A DNA stretch of 64,000 nucleotides from Adiantum capillus-veneris (GCA_014529385.2 CM043942.1:35802469-35866468), one strand, 5' to 3'. Shown: positions 21,137 to 32,770, numbered from the stretch's first letter. The notes: generated from the sequence alone by a model not told the origin. A program made the numbers and translations.

Positions 21137-22330
21137 TGTAGGGTGCAGCGGAAGTGAATGTTGAACTTTGCTCAAGATGAGTGCTCCAAACTGTGCTCAG
21201 GTTCCTTTTACATACGGAAGGGAGAGCCTTCTGTTCCTTTAGTGAGAGTGCAAATGATCACAAACGAAGTGGTAAACACTGTGAATGAAGGTGCTGAGAC
21301 TGAGAGATAGAGAGAGAAGAATATGACACCAGAATGTTGTCAAACCCTCCTCCGAAGGCCCCACTCTCTATGGCGAGAGCGGTCTACTATTGATTGCACA
21401 AATCTCTACAATGCTTTGGACTTGCCGATGATATCGACGACGATGAGGACGACAACGAGACGGGCTGAAATCTGAAAATGCTAATGGTTGAAATCTGCAA
21501 ATCTTTATCTGCTGAATTCTGACTCTATGTCGTGACGACGATGCAACGATGACGCGTTGAAAAACAGATGCTGAAACCTGCGTTTTCCGGGCTAAATCTG
21601 CAAACCTTGGCTGATCTGACCGTGCGGCGAGGATCTGTTGCGGGAAGGTGAGATCTGCGAGGTTTGGGGTTTGTATTGTGGTGTCTATGTGCTAAAAACT
21701 GAAAACCCTGAGGCTATGGTTGGATCTGTCGCCGGAAAATTGCAAAACGCTAGGATGCTCTGCAAATGCAAAAACGCTAGGACTGGTTTCTGGCCTGCTG
21801 CAAAAACGCTAGAGAATCTGCTGAGTCTGCTGTCGCCAAGCTACTACAAATGCAAAACATTGGGCTGATCTGCAAAGCTGACAACGCTGGCTTGTTCTTT
21901 GGCTGAAAACGCTAGGTGATCATGCCAGGGGGTCTTGCCGAGAAGTGCATTGCCGGATGTCTGATCCCTGCTGCCTCTTCTGCCAGAAAGTGCTAGTGCT
22001 AGGGTTTCTTATATATCTGCTTGCCAAAATTGCCCTACCCAGTTTCCCAACAAAAGTCACTTAAAATTAATAAGTGAAATATGGCTAAAATAGGGAAAAT
22101 AGGTCTATGCAATGTAAAAATGCTCTTGATGGGTTCTGATGGTGATCTGATGATCATGGTGTGTGCAACCAGAGGATATGCATGTACTCTAAGTGTTTGG
22201 ACATGCACGGTCTGCGAACAGACTCACAAAAGTGCCAGAACACTGCTAAGCTAAGCTAACTAAACTGAATTGAACCCTTGTCATGAAGTAGCTTGTCCAC
22301 GTACACATAGGGTTAGATGTGCACGTGACA
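21137..22330 (-). mobile_element. 5' LTR of gypsy element 2 (L4)
   Basis: A full-length LTR of about 1194 bp with TG/CA ends, preceded (minus strand) by copia integrase flank and followed by the primer site and gag. Its right flank, ACAACCTCTGTCCAAAAAC, is the same copia site into which solo LTR L1 is inserted, so L1 and L4 descend from one insertion. Confidence 0.85.
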
Positions 22331-23378
22331 ACAACCTCTGTCCAAAAACTAGGCTGCTACAAATGCAAAACACTGGGCTGATCTACAAAGCTGACAACGC
22401 TGGCTTGTTCTTTGGCTGAAAACGCTAGGTGATCATGCCGGGGTGTCTTGCCGAGAAGTGCACTGTCGGATGTCTAATCCCTGCTGCCTCTTCTGCGAGA
22501 AAGTGCTAGTGCTAGGGTTTCTTATATATCTGCTTGCCAAAATTGCCCTACCCAGTTTTCCAACAAAAGTCACTTAAAAATAATAAGTGAAATATGGCTA
22601 AAATAGGGAAAATAGGTCTATGCAATGTAAAAATGCTCCTGATGGGTTCTGATGGTAATCTGATGATCATGTTGTGTGCAACCAGAGGATATGCATCTAC
22701 TCTAAGTGTCTGGACATGCACGGTCTACGAACAGACTCACAAAAGTGCCAGAACACTGCTAAGCTAAGCTAACTGAACTGAACTGAACCCTTGTCATGAT
22801 GTAGCTTGTCCACGTACACATAGGGTTAGATGTGCACGTGACAACAACCTTTGTCCAAAAACCAGGCTGCTACAAATGCAAAACACTGGGCTGATTTGCA
22901 AAGTTGACAACACTGGCTTGTTCTTTGGTTGAAAACGCTACGTGATCATGCCGGGGGGTCTTGCCGAGAAGTGCACTGCCGGATGTCTGATCCTTGCTGC
23001 CTCTTCTGCTAGAAAGTGCTAGTGCTAGGGTTTCTTATATATCTGCTTGCCAAAATTGCCCTACCCAGTTTCCCAACAAAAGTCACTTAAAAATAATAAG
23101 TGAAATATGGCTAAAATAGGGAAAATAGGTCTATGCAATGTAAAAATGCTCCTGATGGGTTCTGATGGTAATCTGATGATCATGGTGTGTGCAACCAGAG
23201 GATATGCATCTACTCTAAGTGTCTGGACATGCACGGTCTGCGAATAGACTCACAAAGGTGCCAGAACACTGCTAAGCTAAGCTAACTGAACTGAATTGAA
23301 CCCTTGTCATGAAGTAGCTTGTCCACGTACACATAGGGTTAGATGTGCACGTGATAACAACCTCTGTCCAAAAACCAT
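21840..23378. repeat. 513-bp tandem triplication across an LTR/copia junction
   Basis: Three copies with a period of 513 bp run 21840-22352, 22353-22865 and 22866-23378. Each holds the right half of the LTR plus about 20-35 bp of copia integrase flank ending in TCCAAAAAC. The first copy is the end of L4. The amplification must therefore postdate insertion of the LTR into copia. Confidence 0.9.
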
Positions 23379-23623
23379 GGGGTAATGGAGCATGAGACAA
23401 CATACATCGGACTTTATCTTGAATAGGCCAATTCACTCGCTCTGCAACACCATTCTGGGGTGGATTATGAGGTGTAGTAAGCTCCCTCTTTATTCCTTTA
23501 CTGTCACAAAAGTCCGGTAAAGACTTTGACACATACTCACACTCCCATTGTCAGAGCGCAGACCTTTACCTTATTGCTGACCTGATTTTCAACTAACTTT
23601 TCCAGGGCCTCATCCTTATGCAC
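23358..23623 (-). pseudogene. Copia integrase fragment, paralogue of 13747-14040
   Basis: Minus-strand translation includes DFCDSKGIKRELTTPHNPPQNG and APLPHGFWTEVVI, matching the fragment at 13747-14040. It is shorter, because part of the segment before SDNG-type sequence is deleted near 23590. It is bounded by LTR sequence on the left and by the shared unrecognised segment on the right, as in the other block. Confidence 0.8.
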
Positions 23624-24155
23624 CCTCAAGCTTCTTGATGTTCAAAAGATTGTTGCCGTCACTGTTGCTTGCCTTGACTACAGCCCATAAAAGGAGATTG
23701 AAGCCTCTATTGACCGAAATCTCAAACTTGGTTTGCAGCACTTATAAACGTTGACAAAGAAACACAAGATCAGCTGCACAGACTGTTCTGTGCCGGTCTC
23801 AAAACTCGAACTGGAGATTCATACTCAGCAGTGTGTCCAATTTGCAGGTTTAGACTCAGCAATCTATAAAATTCAGATTATCTAGCAATGTGATTCAGCT
23901 GCAGCAATCTGATCTCTCTTTAGCAATTCGGATTCAACTTTAGCAATTCAGATGCAGACCTTCTGCACTTCTGACACACACTGGGAAACCCTCGCTCGTT
24001 GCCTAACTCGAAACTGCGTTACCAAGGTTACAGATCTGAGAGCTCAAAGCTCATAAGCACTCTCTGTCTGCAGGTTTGCTGCTCCACTTGCAAGACCAAG
24101 GTGAGCTTGCTTTGAATCTTGCACACTGTTGCAGTGATAAAGACTATCTGCACAC
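23624..24155. other. Unrecognised segment, paralogue of 14041-15043
   Basis: Matches 14041-15043 without the MITE, and provides the empty site with a single GCAGGTTT at about 23844-23851. No protein was recognised. Confidence 0.65.
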
Positions 24156-24670
24156 TGTAAGGTGCAACGGAAGTAAATGTTGAACTTTGCTCAAGATGAG
24201 TGCTCCGAAATGTGCTCAAGGTTCCTTTTACTTACGGAAGGGAGAGCCTTCCGTTCCTTTAATGAGAGAGTGCAAGTGATCACAAACAAAGTGGATAAAC
24301 ACTGTGAATGAAGGTGCTGAGACTAAGAGATAGAGAGAGAAGAATACGACACCATACAAGTTGTCAAACCCTCCTCCGAAGGCCCTTCTCTTGATGGCGA
24401 GAGAAGTCTATGCTATTGATTGCACAAAACTGGTACAAGATGCTGATGCAAATTTTGTGAGGCTATGATGCAATGTTTGTCTAGGTTGGAGACGACGGTG
24501 ACGACGAGAGCGGTGACGACGACGTCTGCTGAATTAGCTCTTGTCGGGCTATTCTTTATCTGCCGAAATCGCTGGATTTACTGCTGAATTTGCTGCTGAA
24601 AAACGTTGAACCTACTGTTGTCCAAAACGTTGATTGGCTTTGCTTGTTGAAAAACGCTAGGGGTTCTTGC

Positions 24671-24740
<70 letters not shown>

Positions 24741-25118
24741 TGTTGCAAGCAACTTGCCTGTGCAGTTCTTCCTCTTCTGCGAGATTCTCTTAGCGCAAGG
24801 TTTTCTTTTATATTTGCTTGGCTCATTTGCCCTACCCAGTTTCCCAACAAAAGTCAGTTAAAAATAATAAGTGAGAAATCGCTAAAATAGGGAAAATAGG
24901 TTCTGTGTACTGGAAAATGCTCTTGATGGGTTCTAATTGTAATCTGATGATCATGTTGCGTGCAACTAGAGGATATGCATCTACTCTAAGTGCCTGGCCA
25001 TGCACGGTATGCGAACAGACTCACAAAAGTGCCAGAACACTTCCTAAGGTAGGCTAACTAAAGCCTGGACTTAAAATAGCTTGTCCACATGGACATAGGG
25101 TTAGATGTGCATGTGACA
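24156..25118 (-). mobile_element. 3' LTR of gypsy element 3 (L5), GA-containing subtype
   Basis: About 963 bp, from TGTAAGGTGCAACGG to GTGCATGTGACA on the plus strand. It abuts the 3' end of the pol region of element 3. It carries (GA)n at 24672-24735 and lacks the retroposon found in its paralogue L2, serving as the empty-site reference. Confidence 0.85.
24672..24735. repeat. (GA)n microsatellite in LTR L5
   Basis: About 64 bp of GA repeat at the position corresponding to 16125-16184 in L2. Confidence 0.95.
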
Positions 25119-25153
25119 GGCCCTCCTTTTTAAAGTGAGGTACGGGTACCGAG

Positions 25154-25600
25154 CTACATGGCTTCCTTGTAGTCTGTCAACAACTCTGGGTAATCTTTGA
25201 AAAACTCTTCGTCGATCCACATTGCTTCCTGGGTGCCTCCATCCTTGAACTTCAAAAAGTACTGTCTCACTTGCTTCTTTGAACCATGGCGAAACCGATG
25301 TAACAACACTTGCTCCGGCTCCATGACTTCTGCTTCATCAATGATCTCCGGCTCTTCTTCTTCCGAAATGTCCTTTGGAGGCGTTCCTTTGAACACTTTC
25401 AACCAAGAAACATGGAAAACGTTGTGCATTGACCATGAGTTAGGCAATTGCAATTTTCATTGAAACCTCATTTATCTTTTTAATGAAATGGACCATACAT
25501 TCGAAAAGACAACTTTGAACAACTTGCTTAAGACGTTGCTTCATGATTCTTAAATACACCCAATCCCCTTGATCGAAACATCCTGACGATGCTTATCAGC
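25154..25600 (-). pseudogene. Gypsy element 3: integrase C-terminus and chromodomain
   Basis: Encodes MQLPNSWSMHNVFHVSWLK, EEEEPEIIDEAEVMEPEQV, LLHRFRHGSKKQVRQYF and MWIDEEFFKDYPELLTDY in one frame. This frame is more intact than the copy at 16565, whose chromodomain is frameshifted. Immediately upstream the frame breaks at about 25455-25460. Confidence 0.85.
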
Positions 25601-25636
25601 CTGCCGTGACTAAGATTTCTTATTAGCCTGCCATGA

Positions 25637-26600
25637 CTAAGATTCCTGAGTCCTGCTTTGCCGAAGCTTCACACTTTGAAAAATCTCATCCAACGACTGA
25701 CTTTCAGCATTGGCATTAGGCATTTGATTGACCGAGCGAGTCAAGAGTGACTGGAACGGACGGCCAAAAGCTGCCTCATACGGAGTTCGACCAATGGTAG
25801 AGGAAAAAGAGTCATTCAAAATAGCCCGAACCAATGGGAGATAGAGCTTCCAATGAGACTCTTGATCATGCACATATGACTTTAAAACATCAATAGCCAA
25901 TTGTTTGTAAATCTCTATTTGACCAGTTGACTGTGGATGAAAAGTCTATGAAAAATTCAACTTAGTGTCAAAATTTTCAAAGAGTGCGTGTCAAAAATTG
26001 GACGTGAACATAACATCCCTATCTTAAACTATCGATTTTGGCAAACCACAGAGGGGGTACCAATGCTTTATGAACATCCATGCCACATGTTGTGCAGTGA
26101 TTGTGGCCTTACAAGGAATCAACATGCAAAACTTGCTGAAACGATCAATAATGGTCAAACATTGAGTGTTCCTTGAATGCAAACTAGGTGGAAGGTTAGT
26201 CACAAAATCCATGGAAATATCTTGAAAAGGTTCATCGGGAATAGGTAGCGGAAGCAAGAGGCCTTGCTACTTACCCCGAGGAGCTTTAACCTTTTGACAT
26301 ATAGTGCAGTGATTGACATAACGAAACACATCTTTTCACATTTTAGGCCAATAAAAGAATCTTCTTATTTTTTTCAAAGTGGTGTTCATTCCCCTGTGTC
26401 CACCCGTGAGAGAGTCATGTGCATCATGCAATATGGTTGGCCTGAGAGAGGGCAACACACATAGACGTTGACGAAAATACAACAAACCATCACGAATGAG
26501 ATAGTTGCTTGGCCCTTGGGAAGCAAGAGCCTGCAACCATTGCTTACCAAACTCTGAATCCGTATACTGGTTCTTCATGCTGTCGAAAGACACACCTTGA
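25637..26600 (-). pseudogene. Gypsy element 3: integrase zinc-binding and catalytic core
   Basis: Reading downwards from 26593: a YLIRDGLLYFRQRLCVLPS segment, then HDSLTGGHRGMNTTLKKI and RRFFYWPKM with the histidines of the HHCC finger. The C-x2-C part lies just after a break (HCTICQKVKAPRG-type reading near 26290). The core follows with FQDISMDFVTNLPPS, CLTIIDRFSKFCMLIPC and AWMFIKHWYPLCGLPKSIV. The next open piece (25900-25637) has HWKLYLPLVRAILNDSFSS and GRTPYEAAFGR. Stops and frameshifts separate the parts, and the segment with the third catalytic acidic residue is poorly preserved. Confidence 0.85.
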
Positions 26601-26681
26601 ATAGAACCTGTGGAGCCAAAATCTGTCCTTTGCGACTTAACGCATCTGCAACAGGGTTAGCTTTTCTAGACACATACTCAA

Positions 26682-26951
26682 TCAAACCCTCAAATTGCTC
26701 AAAAACTGTGACCACCGTGCTTGGCGATCACTCCAATGTGCACTAGGCATAGACTGGAGCCACATGAGGGCTTGGTGATCTGTGCGAACTGTGAACTCTC
26801 TACCATAAAGAAAATGCTTCCAATGCTTAAGAGAGTGAATAATAGACAAAAGTTCTTTATCATAAACTGAATAGTTCTTTTCTGCACTATTGAGCTTCCG
26901 ACTAAGGAAGCGCATCCGTCCATACCTCAAAGGGGTCATCCCTAGAGGCAA
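26682..26951 (-). pseudogene. Gypsy element 3: RNase H fragment
   Basis: Contains FLSRKLNSAEKNYSVYDKEL, HSLKHWKHFLYGREFTVRTD and HQALMWLQSM, a standard Ty3/gypsy RNase H arrangement including the E of the KEL region and the D of RTDHQ. The first part of the domain (the PFEVWTDA-type motif) is readable just upstream but in a shifted frame. Confidence 0.85.
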
Positions 26952-27559
26952 GGATAAGACACGGTGCTTCTGTCACCACCACCTTGAGAGCTGCGAAAGC
27001 CTCAATGGCTACCTCGAGCAAGTCTACGCGTTGACGGCGAGTCTTTACCCCTTTCAACACATCAGTCATAGGTGCGGCAATGCGTGCAAAATTCTCTATA
27101 AACCAAGAAAAGACCACACATCATATGCAGTTTTGGGCAAATCCCAATTACGTACCTGTTCCACCTTTGCGGGGTGAACATACATACACCAACAATATCG
27201 TCGAAACGGCCTACCATGAGACGATTAAATGTACCCACGGCACCTGTCAATCCAAAAGGCATAACAACATACTCTCATTACCCTCGCTCTGTGCGAAAAG
27301 CGGTCTTGAAGATGTCGCTTTTGAATACCCGTACCTGATGGTATGCACTCTTGAGATCGACCTTATTGAAAACCTTTGCTCCATTGAGCCTGTCAAGGAT
27401 ATACTCAATGCGAGGCATTGGAAACTTGTTCTTGATGGTCATCTTGTTCAATGCCGTGTAATCAACACACAAACGAGACGAACCATTCTTCTTGCGGACA
27501 AACAAAATAGGAGCAGCAAAAGGACTTACACTAGGACGTATGAATCCTCTAGCCACCAA
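26902..27559 (-). pseudogene. Gypsy element 3: reverse transcriptase
   Basis: From 27559: [40 protein letters not shown] and [11 protein letters not shown], with the first catalytic aspartate in KVDLKSA. After a break near 27270, MPFGLTGAVGTFNRLM is followed by sequence that does not contain the expected F/Y-x-D-D catalytic block, so that section is deleted or scrambled. A final piece with MVFSWFIENFARIAAPMTD and LKG matches the RT thumb/connection. Confidence 0.85.
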
Positions 27560-27599
27560 CTCCGTGAGTTGTCGCTCTAACTCTTCTTCCCGTGTCTTT

Positions 27600-28230
27600 T
27601 CAAACGGTAGGGAGCTTTACTGACTGGCTGTGCCTCCTCTGTAAGCTCGATGCGATGGTCCTCCGGCCGCTCGGGTGGGAGATGGAGTGGAAGATCATCT
27701 TGCAAAAAGAGATGTTGAAACTTTGTAAACAAAGCTGAATACCTGTGTGGAGCTTGAAGTTCTGGGTTACTGGAGCAGCATAGATGAATGCCGCTTGTGC
27801 TCCTCGTCGTAATTCACGCTTTACCTGCACATGAGAAATGAGAAGCAAAGAATGCAGACCCTCCTCAACATGAATGATCATGGGAGAGTCACTCTTGGCA
27901 TTTAATGTGAGAGCAATCAATGAGAGGGTTATGCTCACGAAACCATCTAATGCCCAAAAGCATATCACATCCTGATAGAGGAGACACAAGGAATTTTCTA
28001 CGGAAAGCAGCTTGCTGAACTGTAAACAACACATCAAGGCACTCTTTCATGATGAGAGATCTATATCGGGAGCGAAGCCAGACACTTTGAGAGGAGATTT
28101 CTTATTAACCTCTAGGTGGGCTCTCTCTGCAAGAGGCACTAATCACATCATGCATACTACTTGGATCAAACAATGTGATAAAACAATGACCCTTTACATG
28201 ACCATAACACTTCATTAGAGACTCATCAAT
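27600..28230 (-). pseudogene. Gypsy element 3: protease region
   Basis: The start of the protease reads FITLFDPSSMHDVIS (28150s) with D-P-S at the active site. Later segments around 28030-27600 correspond to the GCDMLLGIRWFREHNPLIDW region of element 2 but are frameshifted. The linker towards RT is unlike that of element 2 and lacks the 13-residue H/D repeat. Confidence 0.65.
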
Positions 28231-29673
28231 ATGTGTGTCAGAGACATGAGAAGATTCAGTTTGGTTCATTAAAGTGCTTGTGGTTGCTGTGGGTGCCTTA
28301 GGTTCTTTAGGTGGGGTTGTCTTAGGACAAGCCTTCTTAATGTGACCCTTGACGTGACATTGATAACATCTACCTTCCTTAGCATAAAGCACTTGTTCTT
28401 GAGCCGTTATGTATCCTCCTATAATTCCTTGTGCGGCTTTTTCATCCGGGGTTAGCTTAGGTTTTGCAGGTGTTTTAGCTCTATCCTTAGATTCATTTTG
28501 AGAGTTCTTTTCCGAAGGATAAGAGGAAGATGGGCTAGAAGAGTTACTGTTCTTACCATTCTTACTGTTTTTACCATTTTAAGGGTTTTGAGAAGTCTGG
28601 GAGGTACTTTGAGACGACTTGTTCTCCTTAGGCTTACCCTTGTTGTGCTTCATCCTTGGGAGAGCGCAATAGCTACCGCCTTGTTGAGATCCGCGGGGTC
28701 AAAGACTTCTACGTCAAACTTGATATATTGGTCCAACCCAAAAAGGAAAGCCTCTTTGCGCTCATCATCCGATTTGTGTAATTGGGTGCCGGGTTGCAAA
28801 ACACTGTTAGAAAAAGACATGACTGACATACCATTCTGCTTGAGATTGCATCAATCTTCTTTTAATCGTGCTAGGTACTGAGGAGGCATAAACCGCTCCT
28901 TGAGCTTGTCTTGGAAGTCGGCTCAATTGAAGGAAAGGGGGGTACGTCTTCGGTCATCGGCTTTCTCTAGGTGCACGGCCAACTGTGCCTCTTGCCATGC
29001 GTGGTACCAATTGATGGCATCACCGGCAAGGTACATAGCTGTCGTCAAAACCTTGCTATTCCTTGTCTTCTTAGTTGTCTGCAAAATAAGCATTAAATTG
29101 ATCCGACCAAGAATGAATAACACTAGCATCCATCTTACCATCGTACTTACTGAACGTGACCTGCTCTGTGACAGGGTTGTTAGAGTCCGACTCGCGGCTT
29201 GCGCCACGTGATGAACCCCCAACATCTTTGGCCGGCTCGGGTTTCAAGGTGAGAACCTGTCGGACCAACTCTTGCATGCATAGTTCTCTTTGTGTCTCAC
29301 GTTCTACCTGTCTTTCTTCGGTTGCCAAGCGCGCTTGCTCCATGGTTGCCTGTCATTTTGCTTTTCTTTTTTTCCGTTCCTCGGCCGCCAAGCGCGCTTC
29401 GCGATCCAAGGATTCCTGTCTTTTTTGGCGTTCACGCTCCTCGGCAATGCGATTCGGTTCTTGTTGTTCCATCTTAACGCAATTCGCTTCTTGTTGTGCC
29501 ATCATGTCCATCAACGACTTGACAAAAGCTTCCATAGGATTTGGTGCAATCTGTGGCGTAGCTGGGGAAGGGGGAGGGTCAGAAAAACCTCCTGATGGGG
29601 AAAATTCTTCTTCGCCACTGCCATGCTCATCACCTCCATGCGAAGTATCCATTCCGCTTCGGGTAATGAGCAT
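28105..29673 (-). pseudogene. Gypsy element 3: gag polyprotein
   Basis: The first piece (29673-29353) starts MLITRSGMDTSHGGD and shares a SPSGGFSDPPPSPATP segment with element 2. A long charged region rich in E, R and K follows, with in-frame copies of Q-Q-E-[AP]-N. The second piece carries TFSKYDGKMDASVIHSW and DAINWYHAWQEAQL. The zinc knuckle CYQCHVKGHIKKAC is intact in spacing (C-x2-C-x4-H-x4-C). Frameshifts and stops occur near 28580-29070. Confidence 0.85.
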
Positions 29674-29870
29674 ACACTAAAGTCGTGGTTTCTTAAGTTC
29701 ACGAGGAACTTGGGTTCTTGTGGGTCTTGGTTCTTGAGTTCTTGAGGTGCTTGAGGGTCTTGAGGTTCTTCTTTAGCTTGTAATCTGTGTTAGAGAAGGA
29801 TCTTCTCTTACCCGAGCTACACTCTTCCTCGCGGGCGCACCCCTTAGCGGCCTTGCGCTCACACCAAGGT

Positions 29871-31322
29871 TGTCACCAGCTAGTGGCAATTCCATTTTTG
29901 TTTATTTTCTCTTTCTTTGGGGAATTTCGTTTGTTGTACCTTTTGGAAACACCTCTCTAGAAATCTAACTGCCCTGCATTGCATAGCCAGTGTGGAACTG
30001 TTCAGAGAGAGTCCATGTTTGAGGGCTAAAAAGCACTAAGGTTGGACAAGGACTATGATTAACCAAAGTGGGGTCATTGGCCAGCCAAAGCGGAATCCTT
30101 TGCTACATAGGCTACATTTCAGTTCTGGGTGTGGCTGCAGTGTACAAAGAGGGTCAGATGACCTAGAAGAATGTAATGGCAGAAACTCCTAAATTTTAGG
30201 GAGTGCTATTTTTGGACGGCAAAATGTCTTCGCGTCATTACGTGCAGTTTGACATGGGGATCATTTTGTTACTCTGTGGCCAAGTCAACAGAGGCTACAA
30301 GTGAGATATTTTTAGACCCAAGGGTCTAAAGCGGGAAAATGCACAAATGAGTGACACTTGGTACTCTGAGGCCAGTTTACTACTTAAAGAGAAGGCAAAA
30401 ACGTGATTTTCAGCTGTGAGCTCGTTTTTGGAGTGTTGTCACAGGTGGGAGAGCTTCAATGGAGTGCTGGCTTACCCTCTATGTACAGTGAGGTGCAGGA
30501 CGTCATGACCTGCACACCTCTCATTGCTCTCTCTCTCCCTTATTCTTTATGGTTATGCCCCTCTAGTGGGCTTGTCATTTGACCAATGTACAGTTATGTG
30601 GGTTCATGCGCGATTGCCGAGGCAAGAGCCTCTTGCACATGTACTGGATTAGCTAGCGGCTAATCCCCGGCAGGTACAGGTGAATTCGGAGAGGTTTCAC
30701 GTGCGAAATCCCGTCCGATTCAAAGGGAAGTAGCCCTACAGGTGCGAGAGCTCGAGGACTTGCTACGGATGCGACCGGCACGCGAAACGGAGCCTGAAAC
30801 AGTGAATTACAGCCTGCTGTGTATTTTTGCAGGTTTAGGGTTTCGGCCCTAAACGGACCTAATACCCCCCGGAGGTTCTGGGACGCGAGGGGACTTCTGT
30901 ACAGGTAATCTGGTGCATTTTCAGGGCAGAAAACAGAGAATTCAGCCTGCTGCAGATTCTCGGCAGGTTTTGCAAAGTGTTCGTATGCGTCGGAAAAGTC
31001 ATCCAATGTGTGGGAATATTGACTGTGAAGGGTCCTAGTACAGTTATGTTGCCGAAATCGAGCCAGAACAGTTGAAATTCAGCCAAGGTTGTGCGGGGCA
31101 GCTTGTAGGGAACCACAGCGTTTAATCCCTCCTTTAAAGAATAAAGAAATACCGAAAGGGGCGCCTATTTAGGGGCCAATCTGGTGTCTGACTCGCATAT
31201 AGATGCTAGAAAGCATCTGTATCCCATTCCCCTCTCTTGTGTCATTATAGCACAGGTAGAATAGACGACTAATAATGGGTGAAAGCTAAATCAAGGTTTG
31301 AAGTAAAGTCTACCGCCCTTTT
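29871..31322 (+). mobile_element. 5' LTR of plus-strand gypsy element 4
   Basis: About 1452 bp starting TGTCACCAGCTAGTGGC, with a near-identical partner at 33760-35222. Homology between the two ends at CTACCGCCCTTTT, so the expected CA terminus is not obvious and the true LTR end may lie a little upstream. The first element bases touch truncated element 3. Confidence 0.75.
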
Positions 31323-31467
31323 TGAAGTTAACAGGCCGGATTCATGGTTCCATCGACGGGATTAAATCACTTTTCCTCAAAAAGTGAGCCTTGGTCAGTT
31401 TGGGTTAAAGACAGAGAGAGTTTGGGATGACCTTGAAAACACAGAGAGTTTGAAAGTAGATCGAGTG

Positions 31468-31620
31468 GATTTACAGGTGAGAAAGGCTACGAGAGTCTTT
31501 CTTTGGATACAGGTGAGAAAGGCTACGAGTCTTTCTTTGGATTTACAGGTGAGAAAGGCTATGAGAGTCTTTCTTTGGATACAGGTGAGAAAGGCTACGA
31601 GTCTTTCTTTGGATACAGGA
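31468..31620 (+). repeat. Four short tandem repeats of ~37 bp
   Basis: ACAGGTGAGAAAGGCTAC/T plus GAG and CTTTCTTTGGAT repeats four times. In one frame it reads TGEKGYESFFGF, TGEKGYESLSLD, TGEKGYESFFGY. It lies at the start of the gag region of element 4. Confidence 0.85.
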
Positions 31621-32330
31621 TGGATGGCAACAAGGAAGAGGGTTCCTCTTCAGAGGATAGACAGCCTATTCCAACTGCACATGAAATTGGCGAGAGTTGA
31701 GGCCAAGTAGAGAAAGCTTTGCAGGTTGTTACTGTTGTGACCATGTTCAAGCAATTGATGGAGAATCCAAGATTTATGGAGTTCATACAATCTTCATCAA
31801 TAGCACATCAAGTTCAAGGCCGTTTTGGCATGCCAGGAACAATGTTTAGGGGTATGCAAGGCATGGTGCCCAACCCCATGTATGCAAACATTGGTTTGCA
31901 CCCAGGATTTCAGGGCACACAAGGTCAGTTTGGGGTGTCACAAGGCAACTTGGGTATGGCTGGTTTTTCAATCCCATCAGTGAATATGACACCTGGACAT
32001 CAACATGTTACTGGCCAGGGAGTACGGATGGCTCCCACAGGTGTACCCATTATGCAAACTGTCTCTTTTGACAATTTGGAGTCAATGGATAAGCTAAAGC
32101 CATACAAAGAAGATGATCAGTGAGTCCATTGATACATTCAATGGCTTTGATGAGAGGACAAAGGTTTTCTCTTTCCTCGAACAGTTTGACAAAGCATTTG
32201 TTGGAAGGAGCATTTAAACTCAGGAAAGCTGCCACTTTTTTGGAAAAAAAAAAAATGCAAGTCAGTGGTGGAATATACTGTTGTTACAAGGACAGACTCT
32301 TTCCACTTTGAATGATTTCATACAGGTACC
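31500..32330 (+). pseudogene. Gypsy element 4: gag fragment
   Basis: One open frame (31719-32123) has TMFKQLMENPRFMEFIQSSS, then a glycine-, methionine- and proline-rich stretch. The continuing sequence reads ESIDTFNGFDERTKVFSFLE and QFDKAFVG. A frame change gives KLRKAATFLE, and then QWWNILLLQGQTLSTLNDFI, which is the W-W-x-x-L pattern of retrotransposon gag. An A-run at 32242-32255 is the likely site of one frameshift. No zinc knuckle follows, because the sequence passes into an LTR-like piece. Confidence 0.7.
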
Positions 32331-32770
32331 GAATTAGCTAAAGGCTAATTCAAAACAGGTACAGGATGATTTAACAAGATTTCTTGCGAGAAATCTCGTG
32401 TAAATCAAAGGGCAAGTAGTCCTACTGATGCAAAAGATCAAAGGCTACGAATTGGTGCAATTGGCACGCAAAACAGAGCCCGAAAGAAGAAAATACAGCT
32501 TGCTGTATTTTTCTGCAGATTTAGGGTTTTAACCCTATTTGATGCCTTTTTGTCCCAAGAGCTTCGGGGAAGCTAGAGGACAGTAATACAAGTGATCTGG
32601 AGCATTTTAGGAGCTAAAAACAGAGAATTCAGCGTGCTGAATTTCCAGGACAGGTTTACAAAAGTGCTCTAGTATGCGTGGATAATCACTTGGATATGTG
32701 GATTTTTGGTTGTGAAGGTTTCTACTCAATTATGCTGCCAAAATTGGGTCAAAAAGAGAATTCTCAACCC
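32325..32770 (+). mobile_element. Diverged LTR piece inside element 4
   Basis: From GATTAGCT-like sequence through AGGTTTAGGGTTT to GTTATGCTGCCAAAAT, this stretch follows the order of 30640-31070 of the flanking LTRs but is clearly more diverged than those two are from each other. It replaces most of pol in this element. Confidence 0.75.

Larger units (their letters stand above)
25119..29870 (-). mobile_element. Gypsy element 3, chromovirus-type, 5' LTR missing
   Basis: Order on the minus strand: gag, protease, RT, RNase H, integrase, chromodomain, 3' LTR (L5). This is the Ty3/gypsy order, and it is the most complete copy in the window. At 29870 the leader stops after CACACCAAGGT and plus-strand LTR sequence begins, so the primer site and 5' LTR are lost. 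The same leader continues to a primer site in element 2 (20885-21136). Confidence 0.85.

Noticed and set aside
27062-27559. An intact, potentially active reverse transcriptase in gypsy element 3
   Set aside because: The expected catalytic F/Y-x-D-D block cannot be read after the MPFGLT segment, and frameshifts separate the parts.
31468-31620. TGEKGYE repeats resembling the TGEKPY linker of C2H2 zinc fingers
   Set aside because: There are no paired cysteines and histidines between the linkers. The repeat is a 37-bp DNA tandem repeat in retroelement gag leader.
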